From positions 558,001 through 622,000 of the forward strand of contig LR746274.1 in assembly GCA_902729315.2 (NCBI GenBank): a stretch of 64,000 nt of DNA, written 5' to 3'. Positions within the stretch are counted from its first letter, which is position 1. Each line of letters starts with the position of its first letter. The DNA comes from Spirodela intermedia. Lineage: Eukaryota > Streptophyta > Magnoliopsida > Alismatales > Araceae. The notes beneath the pieces were generated by a model that was given only the letters and a program-made list of their open reading frames with translations, was not told where the DNA came from and ran no database searches. This document shows positions 34,486 to 46,509 of the stretch, in pieces. The translations under genes were made by a program, and so were the position numbers.

Positions 34486-34985
34486 TTTATCATTTCTGCA
34501 CCTACATGTAGCCGGATCCCCACAAATGCAATGCATGGACAAAAAGGCCCCAAGACCAGGCCACTTTTTCGTCACCACAGTGTGCGCTGCCGCGCGCACC
34601 TGATGGGGTGCCGCATGCACACCGGTGCGCGCCGTGGCACGTCGCCTAGGTGGGACGGCCAGCCAGCGCTGGCCTGCGTGCGGCTGTTGCAGCACGTGCA
34701 TGCACGTCGATGGGGCTCCACGCCTGCACCCGTGCGTGCTATGGCCCACGTCAGCACGTGCCGCACGTGCCGCACATGCACATGCCGCCCAAGGTCACCA
34801 GTCAACCATAGGGGCACGTGCTAGCTACCATAGTGGCCAGCGGGGGCTCATGGAGGCAGCAGGGCACCGTGCGTGCCGGTAGAATTCGAGAGGTTTATCC
34901 TACCCACACCTACCCATAGCCGGATCCCTGCAAATGCAAGGCGTGGACATAAAAGGCCATAAGACCAGGACACTTTTCTGACATG
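34470..34985. repeat. GC-rich block bounded by ~100-bp direct repeats
   Basis: 34,478-34,568 and 34,885-34,975 are diverged direct repeats; both contain 'tagccggatccc', 'caaatgcaa', 'gtggacat/tgga' and 'aagaccagg..cactttt'. Between them lies ~320 bp rich in 'gcacgtgc' and 'catgcac' words. The arrangement resembles a small element or an expanded duplication. No coding content. Confidence 0.75.
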
Positions 34986-36800
34986 CCCACGTGGCTGGTT
35001 GGCCAGCTCGGCTGGGCCATGACTCAAGAATGGTTGTGCACCTTGGGATACACCAACATTCATTAGGAAATGTTGATGATAAAGTTTAAAATTGAATACA
35101 AAAGGTTGACATTTCAAATAGATTCAATGATGAGCAGTTGATAATGTCAAATTTTATGTGCTTAGAAATGTTAAATCTATATAATTATTACATGATTAAA
35201 AATTTAATTGCATACTTTATAATGATATAAAGAGAAAAATAAGTTAGTTGAATGTTGAATATTTTCAAGGAATCTAACATGTGTTCAGGGTCAAAAGTCT
35301 TAAGTAAACTTTCATAGATTCAAGATATTATGTGATCTTGCTTTGCTATAAAGATGATTTTCTTTTTTTTTTATGACCCAACCAATGGTCCCAACAAAGA
35401 TGCAACAAAAGGCACCAAGAAATGGGCCACGATTTCACCCCAAAGATAGGGCTGATTTAGGATCACCATCAAGCCCATAGGAGGGGTAGTTAGAGAAGGA
35501 AAGAGGACCCCCTTTTCATTTCTCCTTAAGGGTTTTGATCACTCCAAATTATCACTAATAAGGAACGCCAAAATACTTTTTGTAATCTCTGGAATGATTC
35601 TTAAGGATGCTAAAAGAGTATAGCTCTTAGGAATATCTAGGTCAAACCACATAGAGTTGAATAAACTGAGGATCACATATTGATGACAAATAGCTTTTCA
35701 ATGAAGAGTAAGTTGAGAAGACAAAAGAGGGTTGACTTAGATACCTTAAGAGGGAATGGACAAAACCTAAATTGATGACTTTTCAATGAATAATAGAAGA
35801 GAAATTTGGGAGATTGACATAATCAATAGATGGTTGATAATGATGAATTATTTAAACCTAATGTGCATGAAAGAAAATTCTTAACCACTCTATATTACCC
35901 TGTGTTACCTAAGAGATCGATAGACAGGTCAAAGAGAACCCTACTCTACTTTTATTTATTATCCTAAGCCTCTCTCAATCCCTCTCAACCCTAAAACTAT
36001 AAATTCGATAGGATCAAGAAATTATTAAATTGAAATAAAAAATTGATGAGATTAAAATATACTCTATTCTATATCTAATCATTCTCTTACTCAATCTCAA
36101 GTGAGATCAGTCTTGACAAGTCAAAAGATCCACAAGACTTGAGAGAATTAGAGGAAATAGATAGAGATGAGTTAGATCTAAAGCTCAATCTTACTATTAC
36201 TTAGGAGACCCCTAAACCCAACTCCTACCTACCTACCTCTAAGAAGATTCAACTCTCTCTCACTAAGATGATCACTAGAAGAGGGGATACAAGAAAGGAA
36301 ACATATTTTCATTGAAATAAAATATAAAAGTACATAAATTAACTACATAAAATATTGTAACATGCTTCAAGTGGATTTTATCCTCAAGAGTTCTTTCTCT
36401 CCTTTAGGTTGCTCCTATCCCAAGAAATATAAGATGTTAATGGATTGGTTATAGAAGAGAAAGGGGGAGATAGTTATGGGAGAGAAAGAGTGTAGGCAAT
36501 CAAATGTTGCATAAGATGTAGAAAATTCAATCGAAAAAGAAAACTATTTAGGAAAGTAAAACCTAAAAAATTCAAAAGAAAGAAAATCCTCAAAAATCGA
36601 GAAAATACCATGAACATAGTAATTCATAAAAAACAATTCATCATAATTGAGGCATCAAATGACATTTATTTTATAATTACTATTCAAGTAAAACATATAA
36701 ATAAATAAATAAACATTAGATTAAGCATACATTTAGAACATTGATCATACATTATGCTTCACTTATTTTATACATATTTAAATGTCATTTTGCATCAAGC
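34986..36800. other. AT-rich intergenic or retroelement DNA
   Basis: No domain was recognised. 35,370-36,300 is A-rich with short pyrimidine segments, similar to LTR or untranslated retroelement sequence. No open frame of note. Confidence 0.35.
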
Positions 36801-36849
36801 ACTAATTGTCTAAATTATGCCATAACATGCGGAATCCGCGTGTTACATG

Positions 36850-36965
36850 TTCCTCTCTAGAATATCCCACGACCCATCCATCATCTCTAGAACATCCCAA
36901 TGACCCATCCATCCTCTCTAGAGCCTTCCATCATTCCTCAACGACGGATTCTCTAGAATCTGTGG
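36850..36965. repeat. ~33-bp tandem repeat, about three units
   Basis: Units of the form 'ctctagaacatcccaatg' plus 'acccatccatc' repeat with drift at about 36,855, 36,886 and 36,918, ending at 'ctctagaatctg'. The Xba I-like word TCTAGA occurs in each unit. Confidence 0.7.
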
Positions 36966-37811
36966 TAGTTCTAACATCTCACTGGATTGTCTGGAAACTA
37001 CGGCGGCTCTAATCTCTCAGTCCTCAAGTGTAGATTCTCCAAAAGTTTCTGTCATGGGTAGAACCGCCCCCTCTTTCACAACACAATTGTTTAGCACCTA
37101 TAAAAAGAGTAGATTGGAAGGTTTAAGTGAGCATCATTAGAGGCTAGAGCTAGATTATGAACCATGGTGTGCTTATTCATTTTGACTAAATGTGTCGGAG
37201 TTTTGTTGTGTTACTCAAAGATCCGTTCCTATAAGTCATTCAACTTGTTAGTAATTTGAGTGTGATTTGTCCTTTGTTCATTATAACTAATTTTCTATTA
37301 AAAATTAATTCTATGGTAATTATTTTCTAACATTTGAATACTAATCTTCATATATCTGCACTATAGTCTAGTTTCTTGTAATAGATTTTATGGTAATTAT
37401 GTGTATTTATAGTCTTTTTGTGAATGATGTTAAATTTGGTTGATGCATTGTTGAGTTTAATTCATTCATTTCTTATATGTTCTTATGTTTTTCTCTTCTA
37501 TTATAAGTTGCAATTCTTTTCCTGGGGTTCTGTTAGTCCTCCATTATAGCTTTTTAGCGTAGGAACTATTGTTCTCTTCTTAGCTTCATTTGATCTATTT
37601 TACCGCCTTACGTATTGTTTCTGCGTTCTGTGATAACAAGAAATAAAGGTTTACTTAATAAAAGTATTCAATATTTGAGGACTAGCTATGAATAAATATG
37701 TCTAGCGACGTTCATATAAAACACTTGGAAAACACTTAATTATACTTCATTCACTTTTATACATTTATTTCCTTTATAAGAAATTACAATCCAAGCTTGA
37801 AATCTTTTTGC

Positions 37812-37838
37812 ATATATATATATATATATATATATATA
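37812..37838. repeat. (AT)n microsatellite
   Basis: 27 bases of alternating AT. The partner in the right arm (56,342-56,360) is 19 bases, so the tract has changed length since the arms were duplicated. Confidence 0.95.
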
Positions 37839-38267
37839 ACATGCATTGAATCTGAGCATTTTTTTTTCAGAATGGCATTGCTAAAAGTAACAAGAGTATC
37901 ACATTAATAGCATACTGTATAAAGCCTTCTATTATACTGGATAAAATTTATCTCACATGGTAGTATAATGTATAAAACATATTTCTACAATAATATTTTA
38001 ATGAAATACTAGAATTATTATTTCTAATAATCAAATCCATATTTAGTGTATCCACTAGCATCAAAGACATCTTCCGTACTCTAAGTGGAGATGTTTTAAT
38101 TATTTGAAATTTTCTTTCTTTGGAGTTTTCGTATTTCAGTTTCTTGTAAGAACTGAGATGACTTATAACCCGTATCTTTAAAAAAAGAAGCTTGCAGAGA
38201 AAAAAATGGCACAGGGCGACTAGTACATTTACAGGGGATATCTTCAAATCTAAGAACTCCACATCGA

Positions 38268-38284
38268 TTTGTGAACTTCCCGTC
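38268..38284. repeat. 17-bp direct repeat, left flank of the 8.2-kb insertion
   Basis: TTTGTGAACTTCCCGTC is identical to 46,493-46,509. The right arm has it once (55,896-55,912, reverse complement) in uninterrupted sequence. This is the signature of a target-site duplication. Confidence 0.92.
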
Positions 38285-38502
38285 AAATCTAAGAACTTCA
38301 AATCAGTTAATGTATGATGGCACACATTACCCATAATTGTGATTAATTCTCTCGAAAAATTCATTTTATCATCGGATGGTCGATTTCCACGATAAAAGTT
38401 CCTTCTGTAGAGTTTTAAATTTTCACAATTCTCTTGAATTTAATTTTTTCGACAAGACTGTCGGGCTATCTGCACATGTGCATATACAAATATTCTATTG
38501 TA

Positions 38503-39097
38503 GTGATAAAATTTATCTCACGTGGTATTATGATGTATGGAACCTATTTCAGTACAATATTTTAATGAAATACTCAAATTATTATTTCTGATAACCAAAT
38601 CCATATTTAGTGTATCTACTAACATTGAAGACATCTTCTGTATTCTAAGTGGAGATGTTTTAATTATTTGAAAGTTTCTTGCTTTAGAGTTTTTGTATTT
38701 CCGTTTCTGGTAAGAACTGAGCTGACTTGTAATCCCTAACATGCGAAGCATTTAAGAAAGAAATAATATGAAATATTATTTCGATAATAAGATATAAGAA
38801 ATTATGTAGTCAATATTCATTTAGTAATCAATAATAAATGAGATACAAATTGAAACAGCCAAATTTAAAAACCCACACACACAACTCATCACGTGCATGT
38901 CACGCACCAAAGGCTATTGACCTTTAACCAAAGAAATCCCTGTTAGCTGGTTTCGGGTGTGGTCGGCGCGGGAGTGCATCCCTGAATTCCACGTATCCGG
39001 TAGATGCGACGAAGATCTTTCTAGAAAGTCTGCTGCACAAGCTTGCCGCTCCGCAGTATTTGGATACTCCGCAACGCCCGCAACTGCCCTGCTCTAC
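38503..39097. repeat. Diverged copy of the segment between BTB and LARP
   Basis: Direct relative of 53,333-53,984 (and the reverse of its left-arm copy). It includes segment R (38,500-38,715), 'gaaataatatgaaatatt', 'cactcatcacgtgcatgtca'-like text and the block 'ggtttcgggtgtggtcgg' to 'ccgcaactgccctgctctac' that lies upstream of each LARP gene. No LARP exon follows; BTB-derived sequence lies downstream instead. Confidence 0.85.
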
Positions 39098-39319
39098 GAC
39101 CTTAGAGATGACATCACCATCTTTGTCCTCCACGCTGACCGCAAAGAGTAGGTCTAGTTGTTCCAGGTCCACAAGCCTCCCATTCCTCTGCTCTTAGCAG
39201 GAGAATGACCGTTGTCTAACCTGGGCGTGATATCTACAATGTCAAGCTGCGGCCGGTGAAGAACCCCCCTATCGCCGGGATTCTAGCCTCGCGTGTATAA
39301 TGTCAAGTTGAGCCGACAC

Positions 39320-39740
39320 CAGACGGGTCCTTTGGTAACGGTCCTTTTCCCTCTTCTCCCCCAGAGAACCAGGTGGGGAGGCGTCTTCCGTTCGGTTCTG
39401 CAAGGGGCCGATGCAGTCTCCACGAAACAAGTCATCTCGCATGTGCCTCCCTACTATGATTGAAGAGAACATCGGCACGTACGTCACCCTAAATTCGTCC
39501 GGCCGTGCGTGGCATCTACACAAGGCCGTCCCGGCAGCGAGGCCACCCGCCTTCAAGAATATATTCCTGAACGACGGCGACCGCCACATATGGGAGAAGA
39601 AGGAGCCCCACGTCATTGACCTCGAGATGGGGGAGCATGTCCTATGAGGCTTGTGGCGCCCTCCTCGACTACCTCAATGGTGTCACCCGCAGGAGGAAGG
39701 TATTCACGAAGCACCACGTGGCACTTTGATGAGGCCCTTG
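39320..39740 (+). pseudogene. MATH/BTB gene fragment, degenerate
   Basis: The + strand gives G-G-E-A-S, then MQSPRNKSSRMCLPTMIEEN, IGTYVTLNSSGRAWHLHKAV, AFKNIFLNDG, and, after shifts, MSYEACGALLDYLNGVTR and VFTKHHVAL before a stop. This follows the BTB domain of plant MATH/BTB proteins (MQS..LCLSHTLEEDIH..ITTN..G.LRAHKALL, EACGALLNYLYG). The catalogue of stops and shifts shows that it is dead. It is much more diverged than the other BTB copies here. Confidence 0.85.
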
Positions 39741-40342
39741 CCTCGTCAACCACGCCACGTAGGCGACGGAGCTGACCGTCGCCCACCTCAACCATCGTCT
39801 GCCCAAGAGCTCACGCACCGAGAAGGTGAGACACCGATAGCTGAGCATCGCTCCTCCTCGGATGTCTCTACTACGTCGAGTCTCCGCTCCGTCACGACCC
39901 GCCAGGCTACGTAGCCCGAAGGTTAGCCCCGTACCCCTTCTTACTTAAGTTTAATTATCTTTTGAAGGGTTTTCTCAGCTCGTTTCCACCGCCATCAGGA
40001 GAACGTAGACAAGATGGGACGGGTTATCAGATTGTGACTTCCGACACTACGCCAGATTCGTCACCGTTCGTGAGCTACAGCCCTAGGCTACTTCACAACG
40101 ACCGTTCCATTGTCTGTCCAGATGTGGACTAAAAGGGCCTCACACTTACCAGCATCAAGTGTTTCTCTAGGTTGTCTTGGGTTGATTGTGCATATTGGTA
40201 TGCCTATTTGTACTTAGGTTACGTGGTCAGACTTAGAGTCTAGGGTCCACACATTCTTATCAGATTGGTCTGACTGTCCCATCCCGAGTCTTGAGTTTCA
40301 TTGATCAGGTACAAGAATTCTTGCCCCTGTCCTGCATCAAAT
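39741..40342 (+). mobile_element. Putative 5' LTR region of the gypsy chromovirus
   Basis: Non-coding DNA directly before the primer-binding site, where the 5' LTR must end. The LTR start cannot be set because the 3' LTR is absent from the window. Confidence 0.45.
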
Positions 40343-40356
40343 TGGTATCAAAGCCA
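40343..40356 (+). promoter_or_regulatory. Primer-binding site (initiator Met tRNA)
   Basis: TGGTATCAAAGCCA differs by one base from the complement of the plant initiator-methionine tRNA 3' end. It places the gypsy element on the + strand with its LTR ending near 40,341. Confidence 0.88.
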
Positions 40357-40638
40357 GGTTAGGTTACCACCTAACCTCGGTTCCCTGAGGACGCTCACCG
40401 AGCCTCCATACCACTAGTAGACCATTCATATAAGATTGCATTGTCATCTAGGCACCCATAGGACCCAGCCATGGTAGAGACATGCTCAGCCAGAGCTTGA
40501 GGAGGTTCACCATCATCACGGCACTCGCGTGAGGCCTCAAATCCCGCCACTCTCCAAGTAGCTAGAGTGGACACGAGTCCACCATCTCCGTCGAGACCGA
40601 CGGATTTGGTACCAGACCCCTCTCGACCCTAGGAGACT

Positions 40639-42895
40639 TTGAGCCCTATGTCAGCCGAAGAGGCATCAGGGTGGCCCCAGCCGCCCGCAGCTACGAGCCA
40701 CCGAGTTGGGAAGGAATCCGCACCCTACTATCCACCGAAGAGTACTAGGGGTCGTGGCAGAGGTGGCCGCTGGCAACCTTCGCCCCGGTACCCTTCGAGG
40801 GATGGAGCGTGCTCCCTCCCAGATGATGTCATGTATAGCATGACCCAGGCTATTGAGCGTCTGGAGCGAGCTACCTTTGTAGCCACAGCTCATGGCCCAC
40901 CACCACCGGCTCCACCGCTGGTCGCGTATCCGGTCGCACCACTGACCGCACCGCCTATTACACAAGCATATCAGGAGCATCGCGAGCCCCGCCGGCCTGT
41001 GAGCCCCTATAGTGATCCATATGATCACTAGTACCTCGATCACGATCATCGTCGAGGGAATCTTGTCGCCGCGACGCACCTCGTCACGACGATGGCCATG
41101 ATCGATTGGGCGGTCATTGGCCACAAGATATTTATGATTGCCACGAGCCGGTCTACTCGGCTCGTAGGGATGATCTCCCACATCCGCCACCACCACCACC
41201 CCGACCCCACTACGAGGACTATCGACCCCACGGACGCGACCAAGGACACGACAGGAGAGACCTTCCAGGTTACAGAGCTGACCCTTCCCGACAAGAGGAG
41301 CTCGATCGGCGAGCAAAGCGTCAGCCACGAGATCGTGATGATTCCTACCATGACTACTAGCGTGCTCTGGACTTTCACTGAGCACCCCAGGACGCCCACT
41401 AAGATCGATACTACCATCACGGGCATTACCCGAGTCCTCCCCACTATGACTTTGGTGGAGACCCTAGGGCCAATCGATTGGATGATCGGGATAGACTACG
41501 TGAGGATCACAAGGCCCACATACTGAAAAGTGTGCACGCTGATGTGGCAATCTTTGACGGCTCCTGTGAGCCCAAGGACTTCATAGATTGGGAGTCTAGT
41601 ATGAACTCATATTTCCGGTGGTACCGCATGGATGATGATTTATGCGTGGAGTATGCGGAGATGAGACTTGGCGGGAAGGCCAAGATCTTTGGGGAGAATG
41701 AGAGCTATGCGGCATACCGACGAGGGCAGCTCATCACATGATGGGTTGATATGGCATCACGCTTGAGGAACAAATATGTTCCTCGACAATACAAGTCGAT
41801 GATGTTCCTTAGTTGGTTAGACCTCCGACAGGGCAAGATGTTCCTTAGTTGGATAGACTACGTGAGGATCACAAGGCCCACATACTGAAAAGTGTGCGCG
41901 TCGATGTGGCAATCTTTGACGGCTCCCGTGAGCCCAAGGACTTCATAGATTGGGAGTCTAGTATGAACTCATATTTCCGGTGGTACCGCATGGATGATGA
42001 TTTATGCGTGGAGTATGCGGAGATGAGACTTGGCGGGAAGGCCAAGATCTTTGGGGAGAATGAGAGTTATGCGGCATACCGACGAGGGCAGCTCATCACA
42101 TGATGGGTTGATATGGCATCACGCTTGAGGAACAAATATGTTCCTCGACAATACAAGTCGATGATGTTCCTTAGTTGGTTAGACCTCCGACAGGGCAAGA
42201 TGCCCGTCCGAGACTACATTCAAGCTTTTGAGGAGTGCCGCATGAGGTGTCGCTTTGTCGAAGACTCACGTGTGGTTTTGGGCATTTTCACCCACTAACT
42301 TAGTCCACGGCTTCGGAACGAGCTGTTGAAAAGCAACCCGTCTGAAGTAGACGAGGCCTACCGCATAGTTGAGCATATGGAGCGACCCGCCGAGGACACA
42401 CAGTTCACCCCACCTCCGATCACCACGAAGATCGTGTCCACGCAATCTGCACAGACACTGATGACAGCATCGATGCGTACTAGCATAGGGAACAGACGGA
42501 CTACACCGGCGACATCAGTAGGGTCTGCACCACCCCCGCGTCCGCCACCAGCTGACGCATCCGACTGTGCTACGGCCGCGTCCCAAGCCCATATCACTTG
42601 TTTCAAGTGTAAGGGTAAGGGGCACCGGATGAGCCAATGCCCATCTTCGAATCTCCTCATAGAGATCGAAGAATTGGGTAGTGGTTCACATGAGGATGAC
42701 GACCCTGTAGGCGATGATGTCTACATTGTTGACGAGGGTTTGGCCGAGGAGTGTGATTGCACTCCTGAATTGATTGGCTACATCCAGATTCGGCCAGCCA
42801 CCGTACCACCAGCCAAAGCTGCCTCTCCCGCTGCCTCATCGACGAGCACTTCATCGAGGGGACTGGTCAGCATCGCTGTCCAGCGTCCATCTTGA
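40639..42895 (+). pseudogene. Gypsy chromovirus gag, degenerate
   Basis: Starts with a Pro/Arg/His-rich part (about 40,639-41,400, frames shifting), then the capsid-like motif IFDGSCEPKDFIDWESSMNS, YFRWYRMDDDLCVEYAEMRL and GGKAKIFGENE, seen twice because of an internal duplication. Next is LRNKYVPRQYKSMMFLSWLD, LRQGKMPVRDYIQAFEECRM and RCRF, and a CCHC zinc knuckle at 42,599-42,640 (C-F-K-C-K-G-K-G-H-R-M-S-Q-C), intact here. Stops and the out-of-frame duplication prevent a full product. Gag would form the cytoplasmic particle. Confidence 0.9.
41491..42205 (+). repeat. 362-bp tandem duplication inside gag
   Basis: 41,491-41,852 is repeated from 41,853 to about 42,205 with only a few substitutions. 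The junction carries 'atgttccttagttgg' on both sides, so short homology probably mediated it. The period is not a multiple of three, so it breaks the gag frame. Confidence 0.93.
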
Positions 42896-42958
42896 GACGC
42901 AGTTCCTACACCATAGCCAGACACCACGGCAGCTAGAGAGAACACCCCGGCACCAAGG

Positions 42959-43640
42959 ATGACTATGCCCACATCTTCACCTACGACAGACGGTTCCTTT
43001 CGCACGTCGATCTTCTACACCTATGTGAAGATCAACAGACACGTGTGCAAGGTGATCGTGGACAGCAGCAGTTGCGTCAATGCCGTGTCAGACCAGGTCT
43101 TGCAGAGGGCAAGGCTGAGTACTATCAGCCATCCAGCACCTTACGACATATTGTGGATAGACGTCACTGCACTACCTGTTCGTCGATAGTGCCAAGTGCC
43201 ACTTAGGGTGAGCACCTATGATGAGCACATCTTGTGTGATGTCCTTCTGATGAAAATCGGCGGCATCATACTTGGACGGCCTTGGTTGTTTGACTATGAC
43301 GTCCAATTCATGGGAAGAGCAAACACTTGCTCTTTCATGTATCGAGATCGCCAACTTGTTTGGTATCCGCATACCAACAAGCCCACGTCGAAGCGTGACC
43401 CTAAGTCACGTATTGGGTTAATCGTGATGAAGGGACCTACCTTTCAACACGAGATCACGTCGGACATAGATGGATCCCCGATGTGCTTTGCTCTCGCTTT
43501 GGATATGCAAGATGACACGACCCTTACCCCCCCTTCTCCAAAAGTCAAGGGTATGTTATTGGAGTATGCCGACGTACTCCCCAGAGGAGCTTCCCAGAGA
43601 GCTGCCTCCATTGAGGCACATTCAGCATGCTATTGACTTG
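42959..43640 (+). pseudogene. Gypsy aspartic protease, degenerate
   Basis: FYTYVKINRHVCKVIVD leads to the active site at 43,061-43,072, which reads D-S-S-S instead of D-S/T-G-S, so the essential glycine is lost. The second half is in another frame: DVLLMKIGGIILGRPWLFDY and RANTCSFMYRDRQLVWYPH. It lies between gag and RT as usual. Confidence 0.88.
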
Positions 43641-44870
43641 GTTCCCGGAGCATCACTCCCGAACCTGCCGCACTATCGCATGGAGCCGACCAAGTACGAG
43701 GAGCTTAGCCGACAAGTACAAGAGCTTTTGGACAAGGGACTCATCCAGTCGAGCCTTAGTCCTCGCGCCGTGCTTGCATTACTAGCGTCGAAGAAGGATG
43801 ACACTTTGCGCATGTGCTGCGACAGTCCCGTGATCAATAGGATAACGGTTAAATACCATTTTCTAATCCCGCGATTACAGGACTTATTCGACATGATGAC
43901 AAGAGCCACTATCTTTTCAAAGATAGATCTACGTAGTGGTTATCATCAGGTCAAGATACGCCCAGGGGACAAGTGGAAGACTGCCTTCAAGATCAACGCG
44001 CCCAGTACATTCTAGAGGCTAATGAATGAGGTTTTACGCCCATTCATTGGCAAGTTCATCATAGTATACTTCGACAACATCTTGGTCTACAGCGGTACCC
44101 GAGACTCCCACCTCCAGCACTTACGATAGGTGTTTGAGGCACTTCGACAAGAGAAGCTTTATGCCCATCCTAAGAAGTGTAGTTTCTTCACTTCTGAGGT
44201 TACGTTCCTCGGTTTTGTCATCTCTAAGCAAGGAGTTTCTGTGGACCCCGAAAAGGTCCGCACAATAGTCACCTGGCCACAGCCAGGCAGCATGCATGAC
44301 ATCTCAAGCTTCATTGGACTAGCGACGTTCTACCGTTGCTTCATTTGAGACTTTAGTTCCGTTACCGCTCCGCTTACTGATTACCTCAAGAAGGAGACCT
44401 TCCTTTAGACAAAGGTAGTTGAGCGGGCCTTCGATCGAGTGAAGGCTCTTATCACTCAGGCACCAATACTTCACCTACCCAACTTTGGCAAGGTATTTGA
44501 GGTCGCCTGTGATGCCTTGGGCGTTGGTATTGAGGGTGTCCTTAGCCAAGAAGGTCATCCCATAGAGTAATTCAGCGAGAAGCTGAATGACGTGAGGCCT
44601 AGATACTCCATTTACGACTGTGAGTTTTATGTCGTCATTCAAGCTCTCAAACACTGGCACCATTACCTCCTTTATAAGGAGTTTGTGCTCTTCTCGGACC
44701 ATGAGGCCTTGAAGTATCTACACTCTTAGCGGAAGCTGAGTGATCGACACGCACGATGGGTCGAGTACTTGCAAGACTTCACCTTTGTCCTTCGCCACAA
44801 GAAGGGCAAAGAGAACGTGATGGTAGACACCCTCAGCCAACGAATCCACTTGCTGAACCTCGTGAAGGTT
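43600..44870 (+). pseudogene. Gypsy reverse transcriptase and RNase H, degenerate
   Basis: RT blocks in order: [40 protein letters not shown], then [53 protein letters not shown], and the catalytic box at 44,067-44,078 as Y-F-D-N (the second Asp is Asn). LYAHPKKCSFFTSEVTFLGF and VISKQGVSVDPEKV follow. RNase H: VFEVACDALGVGIEGVLSQE, FSEKLNDVRPRYSIYDCEFY, HWHHYLLYKEFVLFSDHEAL and HKKGKENVMVDTLSQR. About seven in-frame stops and the catalytic change show that it is inactive. Confidence 0.93.
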
Positions 44871-46411
44871 TAGGTGACAGGATTTGAGTCCCTATCGGAT
44901 TCTTATGCAGATTGCCCAAACTTCGGCCACGTTCTACAAGCACTTTCGGATGGTCCATCTTTAGATCATAAGGACTTCCTTGTGGTCAATGGATGTCTGT
45001 TCTTTAGGAGCAGACTGTGCATTCTATGCACATCTCTCCGTGACTTCCTCACTTGGGAATGTCACGCGAGAGGTCTATTCGGCCATTTTGGTCGCGATAA
45101 GACCATCGCAGCGGTTGAGTACCAGTTCTACTGGCCAACCCTCAAGCGCAATGTAGGGAATGTCGTCACTCAGTGTCGAGTGTGCGCACTCGCCAAGCAG
45201 GTAAAGAAGAATGCTAGACTCTACACACCACTTTCAGTGCCGACCTGCCCATGGGACGACGTCAGCATAGACTTTGTTTTGGGACTCCCGCGCACTGCAC
45301 GACGACATGACTCGATCATGGTGGTCGTCGATAGGTTTTCAAAGATGGCACACTTTGTGTCATGTTCAAAAACCTCTGATGCCTCCAAGGTCTCTAGTAC
45401 TTTAGAGAGATTGCACGCCTTCATGGACTACCCAAATCCATAGTCTTAGACCGTGATGTACGGTTTACCAACCACTTCTGGAGGACTCTTTGGAGCTTAC
45501 TTGGGACTAAGCTCAAGTTCTCCACTGCTTACCATCCACAGACTGATGGCCAGACTGAGGTCGTCAATCGTAGCTTAGGGAATCTGTTTCGATCATTAGT
45601 CGGCGAGAGCTTGACCACTTGGGATTTGATCATACCATGCGCCGAGTTTGCCTATAACTCCTAGACCAACCGTACCACTGGCATGAGCCCCTTCGAGATC
45701 ACACATGGCTTAGCACCCCACAAGCCCCTAGATCTAGTACCCTTGGACCCTCATGTTAGAGTTTCCGAGGATGGTGTCGCATTCGCCTAGCATGTTAGTC
45801 AGTTGCATCAGGACATTCATGATAGGATACAGAGTCAAAATGCATTGTACAAGCAGGCTGCCGATATGCATCATTGACTCCGGATCTTCCAGGTGAGAGA
45901 CCAGGTTATGGTGAGGATAAAGCCTGAGCATTACGCTCCTAGCTCTGCTACGAAGCTTCACGCTCGTAGCGCCGGCCTGTTTCGTGTTCTTTCCCAGATA
46001 GGCAAGAATGCCTGTGTTGTCGGCATCCCTCCTTCGTGGGGGATTAACTCCACGTTCAACGTGGAGGATCTGGCGTCGCACCAAGCCCCACCTCTTTCAT
46101 CTGACATCGAGCCCTCATCTACCGGCCCCTTCTCTGAGAGAGAGTTTGCCATGGAGTCCACTCTCCCCATTTTATCACCTAATTGGCACGAGCAAGTCGA
46201 GGAGATTCTTCGGGAGGTAATTGACTTTACAGGGAATGAAGTTTCACGGAGCTTCCTAGTACGTTGGCAAGGTCGCCCGTCGGAGGACGATGCTTGGATT
46301 TCGGAGGCGGACCTGGAGCGACTACGACCAGACCTGCTGGAGCCCTTGCCTTCCCCACTTGCCAACTCGTCGGAGTCGAGTTCTTTCGACCCCGGGAGGA
46401 TTGATGGCTAG
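44871..46411 (+). pseudogene. Gypsy integrase with C-terminal chromodomain, degenerate
   Basis: The zinc-binding part (HARGLFGHFG ... CRVCALAK) lies near 45,060-45,200, the core starts at SIDFVLGLP and DRFSKMAHFV, and the catalytic Glu region YHPQTDGQTEVVNR is at about 45,528-45,572. After MVRIKPEHY and a GPFRV-like LFRVLSQIG, the C-terminus carries a chromodomain at about 46,190-46,345: EQVEEILREVIDFTGNEVSR, SFLVRWQGRPSEDDAWISEA, DLERLRPDLLEP. This places the element in the chromovirus branch. The last ~170 codons are open. The chromodomain would guide insertion to particular chromatin. Confidence 0.93.
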
Positions 46412-46492
46412 CGGGACCCGTCTCCCTTAGCTCATGAGACACTGGCAGTTTGAGTTCAGCCCAATCGACATGCGAAGACGAAGGAGCCTGAC

Positions 46493-46509
46493 TTTGTGAA
46501 CTTCCCGTC
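46493..46509. repeat. 17-bp direct repeat, right flank of the 8.2-kb insertion
   Basis: Exact copy of 38,268-38,284. The palindrome arm resumes here. Confidence 0.92.

Larger units (their letters stand above)
37294..38284 (-). repeat. Outer part of the left palindrome arm
   Basis: The reverse complement aligns with 55,896-56,879. Positions pair so that coordinates sum to about 94,180. A sample of ~320 bp shows about 11 substitutions, roughly 3%. The (AT)n tract at 37,812-37,838 is 8 bases longer than its partner. It contains MATH-derived text V-E-F-L-D-L-K-I (reverse, near 38,260) and a copy of the dispersed segment R (about 37,920-38,165). Confidence 0.92.
38285..46492. mobile_element. 8,208-bp insertion in the left palindrome arm
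   Basis: The pairing sum between the arms changes from 94,180 to 102,405 across this block, a difference of 8,225, which equals 8,208 plus the 17-bp repeat. Content, left to right: ~220 bp of unassigned DNA, a diverged relative of the arm region (38,503-39,097), a decayed BTB gene, and a gypsy chromovirus that has a primer-binding site and pol but is cut off 81 bases after its last stop, without a 3' LTR. The insertion mechanism is not obvious. A 17-bp duplication is too long for LTR-element integrase. Confidence 0.85.
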
